Positions 1-10,416 of a DNA stretch of 64,000 nucleotides are shown in pieces; position 1 is the stretch's first letter, and each line of letters opens with the position of its first letter. The translations under genes were made by a program, and so were the position numbers. The DNA comes from an uncultured Terriglobales bacterium (GTDB taxonomy: Bacteria; Acidobacteriota; Terriglobia; Terriglobales; Acidobacteriaceae): assembly GCA_955652395.1 (NCBI GenBank), contig CATPBJ010000184.1:1-64000 (forward strand), written 5' to 3'. The notes under the pieces are model-generated. The model made no database searches. It was not told the DNA's origin and was given only the letters and a program-made list of their open reading frames with translations.

Positions 1-155
1 AACGAAATGGTGCCTGCTAGCCCGGCTCCAATGTGCACAGTCATGATGCAGTAACCGTATTCGTGCACAGTTCGTGCACAGTCCGGGCCCTGAAAACGAG
101 GTCTGGAGTGGAATATGAATGGAAGGTCTTTTAGAATCAATCGTGCAGTACTTGT

Positions 156-232
156 CGGGGCGTAGCGCAGCCTGGTAGCGCACCTGCCTTGGGCGCAGGG
201 GGTCGTAGGTTCAAATCCTATCGCCCCGACCA
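156..232 (+). tRNA. tRNA-Pro (anticodon TGG), CCA encoded
   Basis: Acceptor stem CGGGGCG (156-162) pairs with CGCCCCG (222-228); TTCAAATCC T-loop; anticodon loop CCTTGGGCG with TGG; ends ACCA. Confidence 0.97.
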
Positions 233-289
233 AAGCTTTTATGCTTGGCGGGTTGACATCGCTAAAGGAGCACGAGGAATGCAGCATTT

Positions 290-436
290 ATGAACACGTT
301 AGTTGCCATCCTGATTCGCATCATCGAAGTCATGTTTGTCGCCGGCGTGATTGGGTCGGCGATCGTGGTGCTTCTCACTTCGATTGAAGACTTTAAAATG
401 CTGTTTGAGAAAGAGACCTCAGCGGGCCGAAACTAG
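290..436 (+). CDS. 48-aa small membrane protein (MNTLVAILIRIIEVMFVAGVIGSAIVVLLTSIEDFKMLFEKETSAGRN), missing from ORF track
   Basis: ATG at 290, TAG at 434-436, AAAGGAG upstream, one hydrophobic helix. Confidence 0.6.
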   Translation: MNTLVAILIRIIEVMFVAGVIGSAIVVLLTSIEDFKMLFEKETSAGRN

Positions 437-457
437 GAGCGGAATCCTGCCGCTGGA

Positions 458-679
458 TCAGGCTGACTTCGCTGCCAGCCACCAGCGCCGCAGCGCCACG
501 ACCGCCCAGATAACTTCCACAATTCCAAATGGCCAGGCTCCCTGCAGGAATCCGTAAACCGAGCCCAGCACGCAGGCCACGCTGAAGGCCAGAATGAACC
601 AGCGGCTCCGGTTCTCGAGGGCGTAGCACACCAGCATCGCGGTTACGGCGAACAGTCCGAAGAGCGTGAGGCGGCTCAC
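458..679 (-). CDS. 73-aa hypothetical membrane protein
   Basis: Two to three hydrophobic segments; follows kdpC on the same strand. Confidence 0.5.
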   Translation of the reverse strand: MSRLTLFGLFAVTAMLVCYALENRSRWFILAFSVACVLGSVYGFLQGAWPFGIVEVIWAVVALRRWWLAAKSA

Positions 680-747
680 GCCTGCGCTCTGCCGATAGGT
701 AGGATTGGAAATCTGTGCCTGAGGTCGTGGATTTTTCTATCTCACCA

Positions 748-1314
748 CTACCTGGAAGTGGAATCAAGACTCAAGTTCAGTTCCAGCACGTTGACGCGCG
801 GCTCTCCGAAGAAGCCCCATTGCCGTCCCTGGGTGTGCTGGGCGACCAGTGCCCGTACCGCTTCTTCGCTCAGCCCGCGGGCTTTCGCAATGCGCGGGAC
901 CTGGAATTCTGCGGAGGCGGGCGTGATGTCGGGGTCAAGTCCTGAAGCGGAGGTGGTCACCAGATCGACCGGGACCAGCTTGCCCGGATTCTCGGCCTGG
1001 GCGCTGGCAACGTCGGCGTTCACGCGATCGATGAGCTTCTGATTTGTCGGCCCAAGATTCGTTCCCCCTGAACTGGTGGCGTCGTAGCCGTTGCCGGCCG
1101 CGGAAGGCCGCGGGTGAAAATATCCGGCGCCCACGAAGGGTTGGGCGATGATGCGCGACGCTACTAGGGTCCCGTTGCGCTGGACCAGTTGTCCGTTGGC
1201 CTTGTCGCGGAAGAAAAGCTGTGCGAGCGCGGTGACCATCAGGGGATAGATGAGGCCGAGCAGCGCCGTGGTGACGACTGTCATGAGTACGGAAATCAGA
1301 AAATTCTTCTTCAT
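748..1314 (-). CDS. kdpC: K+-transporting ATPase subunit C
   Basis: KdpC family sequence (FHPRPSAAGNGYDATSSGGTNLGPTN). Confidence 0.97.
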   Translation of the reverse strand: MKKNFLISVLMTVVTTALLGLIYPLMVTALAQLFFRDKANGQLVQRNGTLVASRIIAQPFVGAGYFHPRPSAAGNGYDATSSGGTNLGPTNQKLIDRVNADVASAQAENPGKLVPVDLVTTSASGLDPDITPASAEFQVPRIAKARGLSEEAVRALVAQHTQGRQWGFFGEPRVNVLELNLSLDSTSR

Positions 1315-1330
1315 GGTGTTTCTCGTTTTC

Positions 1331-1400
1331 GGTAACTCGTAATCTTTTGTTACTCGTAGTCTGTAGTTCTTAAAGCGTAATTCTCAAAGTCGTAAATTAT
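1331..1400. repeat. Degenerate heptad array (kdpB-kdpC gap)
   Basis: GTAACTC, GTTACTC GTAGTCT GTAGTTC TTAAAGC GTAATTC. Confidence 0.6.
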
Positions 1401-3442
1401 CAGGCCATCCCGATACGCGTGATGAGCATGTCTATCAGCTTGATCCCGATGAACGGAACGATGATGCCGCCCACACCGTAGATCAGCAGGTTGTTGCGCA
1501 AGAGCGCGGCTGCGCCCATGGCGCGATATTTCACGCCGCGCAGTGCCAGCGGGATCAGGGCGACGATGATCAGCGCATTGAAAATTACGGCCGATAAAAT
1601 CGCCGACCCGGGCGTTTTGAGATGCATGATGTTGAGCGCGTTGAGCACCGGGAAAGTCCCGGCAAACATCGCCGGGATGATGGCGAAATATTTCGCCACG
1701 TCATTAGCGATGGAAAATGTGGTGAGCGCGCCGCGAGTCATCAGCAATTGCTTGCCAATTTCGACGATCTCAATCAGCTTGGTGGGATTGGAATCCAGGT
1801 CCACCATGTTTCCTGCTTCCTTGGCTGCCTGCGTGCCGGTGTTCATGGCTACGCCGACATCGGCCTGTGCCAGCGCGGGAGCGTCGTTGGTGCCATCTCC
1901 GGTCATGGCCACCAGTTTGCCGTCAGCCTGTTCCCGGCGGATCAAGTCCATCTTCTCCTTGGGAGTGGCCTGGGCGAGAAAGTCATCGACTCCGGCTTCG
2001 CGGGCAATGGCGGCGGCAGTCAGCGGATTGTCGCCCGTGATCATGACCGTGCGAATGCCCATGGAGCGAAGCTGGCTGAAGCGTTCGCGAATGCCGCCTT
2101 TCACGATGTCCTTGAGATAGATCACGCCCAGCGCGCGCTTATTCTCCGAGACTACCAGAGGCGTACCCCCGGAGCGGGCGATCTGCTCAACCGTCGCCTG
2201 CACTTCTTTGGGCAGACCGTTGCCGCTCACCACGGAAATATATTTTGCGATCGCGTCCGATGCGCCCTTGCGGATCTCGCGGCCATCCAGATTGACTCCT
2301 GACATTCTCGTCTGCGCGGTGAAGGGGACAAAGCGTGCTTCGTGCGCGGCCAGGTCGCGTCCGCGGAGGCCGTATCTTTCCTTTGCCAGAACCACAATCG
2401 AGCGTCCTTCCGGAGTTTCATCTGGAAGCGATGACAACTGTGCGGCATCGGCGAGTTGGGTTTCGGTCACTCCAGCGGCGCAGACAAACTCCGCGGCCTG
2501 GCGATTTCCCAAAGTGATGGTGCCAGTTTTATCCAGAAGTAGAGTGTTGACGTCGCCGGCTGCTTCGACCGCGCGTCCCGACATGGCCAGCACGTTGTGC
2601 TGCACCAGTCGGTCCATGCCGGCAATGCCAATCGCGGAAAGAAGACCACCGATGGTGGTTGGAATCAGGCAGACCAGCAGCGACACCAGTACGAAAACTG
2701 TCTGAGGCGATCCGGAATAAATCGCGAACGGTTGCAGCGTGACCACTGCCAGCAGAAAGATAATTGTCAAGCCCGCCAGCAGGATGTTCAGCGCGATTTC
2801 GTTCGGCGTCTTCTGGCGCTCGGCGCCTTCGACCAGCGCGATCATGCGATCGAGGAACGTTTCTCCGGGATTGGAAGTGATCTTGATCTTAATGTAGTCG
2901 GAGAGAACGCGCGTGCCGCCGGTGACGGCCGAGCGATCTCCACCCGCCTCGCGGATTACGGGCGCGGACTCACCTGTGATCGCGGATTCGTCTACCGACG
3001 CCACACCTTCCACGATTTCGCCGTCGCCCGGGATGAATTCGCCTGCGGATACTGACACCAGGTCGCCGGAGCGCAGCTTTGAGCTGGCGATCTTTTCGAT
3101 CTTGCCATCAGGCAGGACGCGATTCGCGACCGTCTCAGACCTCGCCTTTCGCAGGGCCTCCGCTTGGGCTTTGCCGCGCCCTTCCGCCATGGCTTCCGCG
3201 AAATTGGCGAACAGCACCGTGAACCATAGCCAGAGCGTGATCTGGAGGTTGAATCCAAACTGGCCCTGGTGGCGCAGTACATCTCGCACCAGCAGGACGC
3301 TGGTCAACACGCTGCCGACTTCCACCACGAACATGACGGGGTTGCCCATCATCTTGCGGGGATGCAGCTTCAGCACCGACTCCGAGATCGCGCCTTTTAC
3401 GATCTTCAAATCCCAAATTGCTTTGCCTTTTTTTTCTGACAT
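1400..3442 (-). CDS. kdpB: K+-transporting P-type ATPase subunit B
   Basis: DKTGTIT phosphorylation motif, [42 protein letters not shown]. Confidence 0.98.
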   Translation of the reverse strand: MSEKKGKAIWDLKIVKGAISESVLKLHPRKMMGNPVMFVVEVGSVLTSVLLVRDVLRHQGQFGFNLQITLWLWFTVLFANFAEAMAEGRGKAQAEALRKARSETVANRVLPDGKIEKIASSKLRSGDLVSVSAGEFIPGDGEIVEGVASVDESAITGESAPVIREAGGDRSAVTGGTRVLSDYIKIKITSNPGETFLDRMIALVEGAERQKTPNEIALNILLAGLTIIFLLAVVTLQPFAIYSGSPQTVFVLVSLLVCLIPTTIGGLLSAIGIAGMDRLVQHNVLAMSGRAVEAAGDVNTLLLDKTGTITLGNRQAAEFVCAAGVTETQLADAAQLSSLPDETPEGRSIVVLAKERYGLRGRDLAAHEARFVPFTAQTRMSGVNLDGREIRKGASDAIAKYISVVSGNGLPKEVQATVEQIARSGGTPLVVSENKRALGVIYLKDIVKGGIRERFSQLRSMGIRTVMITGDNPLTAAAIAREAGVDDFLAQATPKEKMDLIRREQADGKLVAMTGDGTNDAPALAQADVGVAMNTGTQAAKEAGNMVDLDSNPTKLIEIVEIGKQLLMTRGALTTFSIANDVAKYFAIIPAMFAGTFPVLNALNIMHLKTPGSAILSAVIFNALIIVALIPLALRGVKYRAMGAAALLRNNLLIYGVGGIIVPFIGIKLIDMLITRIGMA

Positions 3443-3448
3443 ATCTCC

Positions 3449-5242
3449 TCAGAATGTCTTTCCGGCCTGCATCAACAGGTGCTCAAGAATGGGGCCCAGG
3501 CTCAGTGCGGGAAAGAAGGTCAGCGCGCCCACAATTACAATCACGCCCACCAGCAGCACGCTGAACAGCGGCGTCGTTACCGGGAACGTGCCCAGCGACG
3601 GCGGAACATACTTCTTCTTTGCCAGGTTCCCGGCAATCGCCAGCATGGGCAGAATCATGAAGAAGCGCCCGATCAGCATGGTGGCCCCGCCGGCGATGTT
3701 GTACCAGGGCGTATTGCCGTTCAGCCCGCCGAAAGCGGAACCGTTATTACCCGCCATCGATGTAAATGCATACAGAATCTGGGTGAGGCCGTGCGGACCT
3801 GCATTGCTGATGCTGGAGGTGCCGAATCCCTTCACCGACGAAATACCCGCAAGCACCAGAATGACCAGCGGAAAAACCAGCGTCACCAGCATGGCCATCT
3901 TCACGTCGTAGGCTTCGATCTTCTTTCCCAGATATTCCGGGGTACGACCCACCATGAGCCCGGCGATGAATACGGAAAGCACCACGTAGATGAGGATGCC
4001 GTACATGCCCGCGCCCACCCCGCCAAATACGGTTTCGCTGAGCATGATGTTGGCCAGAGGTACCATCCCGCCCAGAGGAGTGTAGGAATCGTGCCAGCCG
4101 TTGATGGCGCCGCAGCTGGCGTCAGTGGTGATGGTGGCAAACAGGGTGGAGTCCGCAATGCCGAAGCGGACCTCTTTGCCTTCCATGTTGCCGCCGGATT
4201 GCATCAGGCTGGCATGCTGATCAACTCCTTTGAGCAATGGGTTACCTCTTGCTTCCGCCCAGTACGCGGTGGTCACGCCGGCCGCGAACAGAATCGCCAT
4301 CGCCGCCCAGACTGCCCAGCCATGACGCTGCGATCCCGTCATCCGGCCCAGGGTGTAGGTAAGGCCGGCGGGGATCACAAATATGGAAATCATTTGCAGG
4401 TAGTTACTCAGCGGCGTGGGATTCTCGAAGGGATGCGCGCTGTTGGCATTAAAGAACCCGCCGCCGTTAGTGCCGAGCATCTTGATCGCTTCCTGGGATG
4501 CGACTGGGCCCTGAGCGATCACCTGGTCGGTGACAGTGTCCATCACCGGCTTTCCGTCCGGTCCGACGACAGGCTTCCCATCGGCTACTTTCTGCACCTG
4601 CTGCGGCTCCACCAGCTTAACGGTGTCGTACGGCCTCAAGTTCTGCACTACGCCCTGAGAAACCAGAATCAAGGCGTAAACGATGCAGGCCGGCAGCAGC
4701 ACCCAGAGGGTCGTACGCGTGAGGTCAACCCAGAAATTGCCAATGGTTTCTTTCTCCCGCCGTGCGATGCCGCGGATGAACGCAATCGCCAGCACAATAC
4801 CGACCGCGGCCGAGGCGAAGTTGTGATAGGCCAGTCCCACCATCTGGGTGAGATAGCTCATGGTGGCTTCGCCACTGTAGTTCTGCCAGTTGGTGTTGGT
4901 GGTGAACGAGGCCGCTGTGTTGAAGGCTAGATCGGGAGCTACCGCGGCGAATTTTTGCGGATTCCAAGGAAGAATCTGCTGCGTGCGTTCAATCAGATAC
5001 AGCATCAGCATGGAAACGCAGCTGAACAGCAACATGGCGAACCCGTATTCCGTCCAGCGCATCTCGTGTTCTTCATCCACCAGGGTCAGGCGGTATAAAA
5101 GGCGCTCAATCGGACGCAACACCGGGTCGAGAAAGGTGCGCTCGCGGTTGAACACGCGCGCCATGAACACGCCCATCGGCTTGGTCACAGCCAATATGAC
5201 GGCGAGATATACGATGATCTGGAGCCAGCCATTCACGGTCAT
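3449..5242 (-). CDS. kdpA: K+-transporting ATPase subunit A
   Basis: [24 protein letters not shown] and other KdpA signatures. Confidence 0.98.
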   Translation of the reverse strand: MTVNGWLQIIVYLAVILAVTKPMGVFMARVFNRERTFLDPVLRPIERLLYRLTLVDEEHEMRWTEYGFAMLLFSCVSMLMLYLIERTQQILPWNPQKFAAVAPDLAFNTAASFTTNTNWQNYSGEATMSYLTQMVGLAYHNFASAAVGIVLAIAFIRGIARREKETIGNFWVDLTRTTLWVLLPACIVYALILVSQGVVQNLRPYDTVKLVEPQQVQKVADGKPVVGPDGKPVMDTVTDQVIAQGPVASQEAIKMLGTNGGGFFNANSAHPFENPTPLSNYLQMISIFVIPAGLTYTLGRMTGSQRHGWAVWAAMAILFAAGVTTAYWAEARGNPLLKGVDQHASLMQSGGNMEGKEVRFGIADSTLFATITTDASCGAINGWHDSYTPLGGMVPLANIMLSETVFGGVGAGMYGILIYVVLSVFIAGLMVGRTPEYLGKKIEAYDVKMAMLVTLVFPLVILVLAGISSVKGFGTSSISNAGPHGLTQILYAFTSMAGNNGSAFGGLNGNTPWYNIAGGATMLIGRFFMILPMLAIAGNLAKKKYVPPSLGTFPVTTPLFSVLLVGVIVIVGALTFFPALSLGPILEHLLMQAGKTF

Positions 5243-5261
5243 TTTAATTAGAACCTCAGAA

Positions 5262-5351
5262 CTAGAACCTCTCCGGCCTCAGCAGGGCATACAGCAGATA
5301 GACCATCAGTCCTGCACTCACAATCAACATGATGATCGATTCAGCATCCAT
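5262..5351 (-). CDS. kdpF: KdpF small subunit ([29 protein letters not shown]), missing from ORF track
   Basis: 29-aa single-helix peptide ending LLRPERF, immediately upstream of kdpA. Confidence 0.9.
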   Translation of the reverse strand: MDAESIIMLIVSAGLMVYLLYALLRPERF

Positions 5352-5369
5352 GGCATTTCACCTCTCACC

Positions 5370-5456
5370 TCAGCGAATGCGATCGCAGAACCTTACGTAC
5401 GCGATGGAAATCAGAAAGAAGGCAATTGTTACCGCTACGAAAATGATGTCTCGCAT
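5370..5456 (-). CDS. 28-aa single-helix peptide in the kdp leader (MRDIIFVAVTIAFFLISIAYVRFCDRIR)
   Basis: ATG at 5456, stop at 5370; hydrophobic helix; upstream of kdpF. Confidence 0.6.
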   Translation of the reverse strand: MRDIIFVAVTIAFFLISIAYVRFCDRIR

Positions 5457-5481
5457 CTTTGTGCTCCGTTTCTGCTCAGCT

Positions 5482-5856
5482 TCAGCCTGAGCGATAACCA
5501 CGCTCAGCTGTGAAATCAAGTTCTTGCTTCGGCCTGCCGGGTGACACCCCATGAAGATGGTCAACCGAGGGGTGCCGGTTCGTGAGGCCACCATTGGAGG
5601 TGAGAGCGGTGGTGATTCTGACCACTCCAATCGCAAGATGGGCTGCCGAACCCAAGGCCGTTTGTCGGCACGGAACCTCGACGCAGGCCATGTCTGCCGC
5701 GTAGTGTACGCCCTCGGGACGAGCGTGCCAGGCACGCATGGTCCTCCCATCAAGCGTCAGCGCTACCAGAAAGCAGACCATGAATCCCAGGCCAAGAATG
5801 CACGCCAACAGCATGATGACGGTTGCAGGACTCGCGACTGTCTCCAAGTGGGGCAT
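5482..5856 (-). CDS. Hypothetical; N-terminal transmembrane segment, first ORF after the putative kdp promoter
   Basis: ORF MPHLETVASPATVIMLLACILGLGFMVCFLVALTLDGR...; C-terminal half low complexity. Confidence 0.35.
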   Translation of the reverse strand: MPHLETVASPATVIMLLACILGLGFMVCFLVALTLDGRTMRAWHARPEGVHYAADMACVEVPCRQTALGSAAHLAIGVVRITTALTSNGGLTNRHPSVDHLHGVSPGRPKQELDFTAERGYRSG

Positions 5857-5911
5857 TGTGATCGCTCACAAGCATTGGATAGTTTCGACCATAAAGTTTG
5901 TATAAGAAGAA

Positions 5912-5928
5912 CGTAAAAAAACCATAAA
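5912..5928 (-). promoter_or_regulatory. Putative KdpE-binding site upstream of the kdp operon
   Basis: Minus strand TTTATG-GTTTT-TTTACG, close to the E. coli KdpE site TTTATA-N5-TTTACA as recalled. Confidence 0.55.
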
Positions 5929-6061
5929 GAGCCCATCACTTTGAACAGACACGACTTAGTGGATGTAGGCGCGAGCGTCCCGCTCGTGCGGCAGTCCCAC
6001 AAACCCAACCTGTTTCTGCAAGTTGTTCAAATGGGGGGGCGACTACGGACAGGAATTAAGA

Positions 6062-6760
6062 TCAGGCTTCGCCGGCAGGTTCGAAGCGGTACCCAACCCA
6101 AGGTTCGGTGATGATATAGCGGGGCGTGTCCGTGGCGTCGATTTTCTTGCGGAGCTGCCCAACCAGCACCCGCAAGTGTTCCGGTTGCTCCAGACTGTTG
6201 GGGCCCCAGATGGCAAGAAGAAGGGTGCGATGCGTAACCACCCGGCCGGCGTGCCTGGCCAGGTAAAGCAGTAGTTCGAATTCCTTGGGAGTAAGCCGGA
6301 CTTCCCGGTCCTTCAACAGAACCCGGAATGCATCCGCATCAATCTTGAAGTCGCCGATGGCAATGGTTCGCGTTGCCGCATCCTCGGTGGGCTGGGTCCG
6401 CGCCAGGTTCCGTCGCACCCTCGCCAGCAGTTCGTCCATGCCAATCGGCTTGGTGACATAGTCGTCGGCGCCGGCATCGAGCGCCTCGACTTTGGTTTTT
6501 TCCTCGCCCTTGACGGACAGCACGATGATCGGCAACGTGGACTCCGCGCGGAGTTGCCGGCACAGATCAATGCCACTCATGTTCGGCATGGAAACGTCAG
6601 TGATGACCAGATCCGGCTGCCACTCGCGCGCTGACCGAAGGCCGCTGTGACCGTCGTCGGCGGACCGGACCTCGTAGCCGCTGCCGGTCAGAGCAGTGCG
6701 CAAGACACGCGTGATCTGCGGTTCATCATCCACCACCAGGATGCGTTTCTTGTCGGCCAT
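6062..6760 (-). CDS. kdpE: Response regulator KdpE (OmpR family)
   Basis: Receiver domain plus winged helix; adjacent to kdpD and kdpFABC. Confidence 0.95.
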   Translation of the reverse strand: MADKKRILVVDDEPQITRVLRTALTGSGYEVRSADDGHSGLRSAREWQPDLVITDVSMPNMSGIDLCRQLRAESTLPIIVLSVKGEEKTKVEALDAGADDYVTKPIGMDELLARVRRNLARTQPTEDAATRTIAIGDFKIDADAFRVLLKDREVRLTPKEFELLLYLARHAGRVVTHRTLLLAIWGPNSLEQPEHLRVLVGQLRKKIDATDTPRYIITEPWVGYRFEPAGEA

Positions 6761-6766
6761 GGGAGT

Positions 6767-7888
6767 CTAAGAAGTTTGCTGGGTGACGATGTGGACATCC
6801 ACCGGTGGCGCGTCCCGGAGAAACTTGTGGATGGCATTCAGATAGAGGTATCGCTTCCAGCCTTTCACCGCGGAGTGGCCGAACACGACCTGGGTGATGT
6901 GCTTCTCCCGCACAAAGCCGGCGACCGCTTTGGCAACTGTTGGTGATTTCAATTTGACCACTTGGGCGCCAACTGCTTCGGCAAAGCGAATGTTGGAGGC
7001 GAGAGACCGCTGGTTGGCTTCGTTGTCGTCCACTCCAATGTCCACGTAGACGACGTACAACTCTCCGTCCAGTCTCTTCGCCATTCGGGCTGCGCGAGCG
7101 ATCAGTTGCTGCGCCGCAGGATTGGAGCTGATCGCGACCGCAAATCTTTCCCGTACCCCAAGTTTGCGGTCGCCGCCCTCCTGGTCGAGGTAGGTTTCGA
7201 GACTGCGGTCGACTTCCTGCGCAACCTCCTGCAGAGCCAGCTCGCGGAGAGCAATCAGAGTGCCGGGACGGAAAAAATTCGAGAGCGCCTTGTCCACCCG
7301 ATCCAGAGGATAAATATCCCCGCGCCGCATGCGGGTCTGCAGCGCCTCTGGGGTAAGATCCGCCATGACTACCTCGCGCACCCGCTTCATCACCCAATCA
7401 GGAACAGTCTCCCGCACCGTGACGCCGCTGATTCTCTGCACGCTGGGAGCGACGCTTTCCAGGTGCTGGATATTCATGGTCGTCAGAACGCAAATGTCGT
7501 GGTCCAGTAACTCCAGAACATCTTCATAACGTTTGCGATGCCGGCTGCCGTCGATGTTGGTGTGGGCCAGTTCGTCGACCAGCACTACCGCCGGCCTGCG
7601 GGCCAGAATTCCATCCAGGTTCATCTCCTCGAACACGGTGCCTTTGTATTCAATTTTTTTTCTGGGGACGGTTTCGAGCTTCTCGGCGAGTTCAACCACT
7701 CCCTTGCGGCCGTGGGTCTCCACGATGCCGATGACTACATCTTCGCCCCGGCTCTTCCGCCGGATGGCTTCGCTCAGCATGTTGTAGGTCTTTCCCACGC
7801 CGGGCGCATAGCCAAGAAACAGCTTGAGCGTGCCGTCTTTTTTTTCCGGCGCGGTTTCTTCAAGCCATTGTTCAGGAGTCTTGGTCAT
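6767..7888 (-). CDS. kdpD: KdpD N-terminal half as a separate protein (KdpD domain plus Usp-like domain, no kinase)
   Basis: Walker A GYAPGVGKTYNML, VLVDELAHTN; ends at 373 aa without transmembrane or HisKA domain. Confidence 0.92.
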   Translation of the reverse strand: MTKTPEQWLEETAPEKKDGTLKLFLGYAPGVGKTYNMLSEAIRRKSRGEDVVIGIVETHGRKGVVELAEKLETVPRKKIEYKGTVFEEMNLDGILARRPAVVLVDELAHTNIDGSRHRKRYEDVLELLDHDICVLTTMNIQHLESVAPSVQRISGVTVRETVPDWVMKRVREVVMADLTPEALQTRMRRGDIYPLDRVDKALSNFFRPGTLIALRELALQEVAQEVDRSLETYLDQEGGDRKLGVRERFAVAISSNPAAQQLIARAARMAKRLDGELYVVYVDIGVDDNEANQRSLASNIRFAEAVGAQVVKLKSPTVAKAVAGFVREKHITQVVFGHSAVKGWKRYLYLNAIHKFLRDAPPVDVHIVTQQTS

Positions 7889-7946
7889 TGCCGCCTATTG
7901 TCGCGGACGGCGTTCAATTTGTCGAGATCGGCTACAATCGCTGATC

Positions 7947-9383
7947 GTGAATCGGTCAGCGATCAGAGCGGCGCTGCGTTTCGCAGCTTGTGCGGCAGTT
8001 CTCTTTGTTGTCGTGTACCTCTATACCGTGGTGATCCGCGTGAATCCCACCACGGTCGCACTGACCCTGCTGATCTGGGTATTGATCGTCTCTGCTCTGT
8101 GGGGTTTGCGCTACGCGCTGTTCACGGCGTTGTTCGCCACCGCGGTTTTCAACTATTACTTTCTTCCCCCGATTGGCACATTCACAATTGCGGGCACGCA
8201 GAACTGGATCGCTCTTTTTGCTTTTCTCATCACTGCCGTGATTGCCAGTCAATTGTCAGACCGGGCACGAAAGCAAACCGAGGAGGCGGTGGGCCGGCGT
8301 CGTGAGCTGGAACGGCTGTACAGCTTCAGCCAGCATTTGCTGACGTCTGACAATGTTCTGCAACTACTGAATGCGGTACCGCATCATGTGGTCGAATCAT
8401 TCGGGGTGTCCGCGGCGGCGGTCTATGTTCCGGACAAGGGCAACCTCTATCGCTCCGGAATCGAAGTGCCCGATCTGGATGTAGACCAGCTCAAGTCCAT
8501 CATCGCGCGCGGCGAGCCCATGGTGGACAGCGCCCGCAACCTGAGTTACACGCCGCTCAAGATGGGCGTCAGGACGGTCGGTGCCATCGGCGTGGCTGGA
8601 AATTTTTCCCGGCAAACGCTGGCGGCCATGGGAAGCCTGATCGCCATCGCGGTCGAGCGGGCCAATGCGGTGGAGACCCTGGCGCGTTCCGAAGCGGCGC
8701 GCGAAGGTGAACGTTTGCGCTCCGCGATTCTGGACTCCGTTACCCACGAGTTTCGAACTCCTCTGACCTCGATCAAAGCCTCGATTACCAGCCTGCTCTC
8801 CACCCCCGGCCTGAGTTCCGAGGATCGGCAGGAGCTGATGACGGTCATCAACGAAGAAAGCGATCGCTTGAACCGGCTGGTCGGTGAAGCCGCAGAGGTG
8901 GCGCAACTCGAGTCCCACGAATTTCAGCTCGACCTAAAAGACTGTCGCGTACTTGATCTGGTTCAGGCCGCCGTGGGTGATGTCAGACAGATTCTGGGCA
9001 AGCATCCGATAGAGATCAGGGTGCCCCAAGAGACCACCGTGCGCTTGGACGCGGATCGCATCAAGGAAGTCCTGGTCCAGTTGCTGGAGAACGCCGCCAA
9101 ATACTCGGCACCCGAATCTCCCATCCGGATCACGGCGGAGTTGAAGGATGCCAGCCTCGAAGTGAGCGTCGCCGACCAGGGCGCGGGTATAGATGACATG
9201 GAGCAGGTGCTGATTTTTGACAAGTTCTATCGCGGCAAGAATCAACGATACCGAGTGCAGGGTACTGGCATGGGTTTGGCTATCGCGAGGGCGATTGTCG
9301 AAGCCCATGGCGGCAAAATAGGTGTCACCAGTCAGTTGGGGTGCGGTTCAGTGTTTTATTTTCAGTTGCCGGTACGGCCGTAG
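7947..9383 (+). CDS. KdpD C-terminal half as a separate histidine kinase (DUF4118-like TM, GAF, HisKA, HATPase), divergent from kdpD-N
   Basis: SVTHEFRTPLTSIKASITSLL, LLENAAKYS, GTGMGLAIARAIVEAHGGKI; GTG start proposed at 7947. Confidence 0.9.
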   Translation: MNRSAIRAALRFAACAAVLFVVVYLYTVVIRVNPTTVALTLLIWVLIVSALWGLRYALFTALFATAVFNYYFLPPIGTFTIAGTQNWIALFAFLITAVIASQLSDRARKQTEEAVGRRRELERLYSFSQHLLTSDNVLQLLNAVPHHVVESFGVSAAAVYVPDKGNLYRSGIEVPDLDVDQLKSIIARGEPMVDSARNLSYTPLKMGVRTVGAIGVAGNFSRQTLAAMGSLIAIAVERANAVETLARSEAAREGERLRSAILDSVTHEFRTPLTSIKASITSLLSTPGLSSEDRQELMTVINEESDRLNRLVGEAAEVAQLESHEFQLDLKDCRVLDLVQAAVGDVRQILGKHPIEIRVPQETTVRLDADRIKEVLVQLLENAAKYSAPESPIRITAELKDASLEVSVADQGAGIDDMEQVLIFDKFYRGKNQRYRVQGTGMGLAIARAIVEAHGGKIGVTSQLGCGSVFYFQLPVRP

Positions 9384-10416
9384 CGGGCCGCTTTTCGTCC
9401 TGAAGTGCGGGATCCGGGCGAACCTGTGTGGTAGCGGAGCAGCGCCAGCGCGCTGACGTCGTTGTGCGCGGGGGGAGCCTCCATAAACTGCTCGGCGGAT
9501 TGGAGAATGGCCAGACACAAGTCCTGTGCGGTGAGGGCCACGCGATTCCGCGGGACACAATCAAAAGTGCCGCCCCCGGCCCCAGGTCGAAGCGCTGTGG
9601 GTGGCGTGGGAAAGATGCCGAGCGGCCGCGCCGCTCGCCTCCAGTTGCGTGATTCCGCAATCGTCGCGGAGCAGTGCCGGTGTGTGACCGGCGTTGGTGT
9701 AGCAGACCGTACCCAGGTCCTCGTTGTAGCAGCCTATAAATGCGGGACATCTGCGAATGCCGCCGGCAACCTGCAGGATGGTGCGGTTCACTTCGTGGCC
9801 GAGCGCAACCATCGCTTCGGCCTCGTTGAAGTCCTTTCCCGCAAACGGCTTGGGCGCAAGCATACGAAAAGTGTTTTGAGCGGCGATCAGGATCTCGCGC
9901 GTGTCCCCTCGGCGGCCAGTCAGGTCGAACCGCCCGAAGAGCACACGAGACGGACCTACACGCAGGAATTCATAGAAATCCCCCGCCACGCGCTGGTTGT
10001 GATACACAGTTGCGATCTCCGCACAGCGCAGCAGAGACCTCAGAATGCGTGGGTCGGCAGGGAACGCCGCCTTCGCGCGGGGGCTTGAACAGGGAGCGGA
10101 CAAAATCCGCCGGCGGCAAAGTCAATGCGCGGATGATTTCTGCTCTCGTGTCATAGTTCACTCGCCACTCGACCTTCGCCCAGGCTTTCGAGCGGGGACC
10201 AGCGTAGCGCACCTCTGCGAACATGGTGTGTTGCCTCGAACAGGTTAATCGGCACTTCTTCCTGAGAGCGTTCGCAATGCCGGATCGGCGGCACATTCGT
10301 AAAGGGCGGGTTGGTTCAATCTCTGGAACCGTTTGCCAGCCAGGCAGTCTTCGTCGTCGACGTCGGTAAACCGACTTTAACAATTCTTTAGACTTCGGAA
10401 TTCCTAGCGATGACAC
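9362..10416 (-). pseudogene. Decayed SpoIIE/PP2C-type (RsbU-like) serine phosphatase
   Basis: Homologous segments in different frames: ...AGDFYEFLRVGPSRVLFGRFDLTGR...NAGHTPALLRDD, RPLGIF, FDLGPGAALLIVSRGIA, VALTAQDLCLAILQSAEQFMEAPPAHNDVSALALLRYHTG. Confidence 0.8.

Noticed and set aside
4560-4620. Extra loop in KdpA ([21 protein letters not shown]) as a repeat insertion
   Set aside because: No palindrome or heptad phase in the DNA; similar loops are plausible natural variation in KdpA
3479-4930. 483-aa plus-strand ORF antisense to kdpA
   Set aside because: Composition (His/Arg/Gln rich) typical of antisense frames; kdpA is certain
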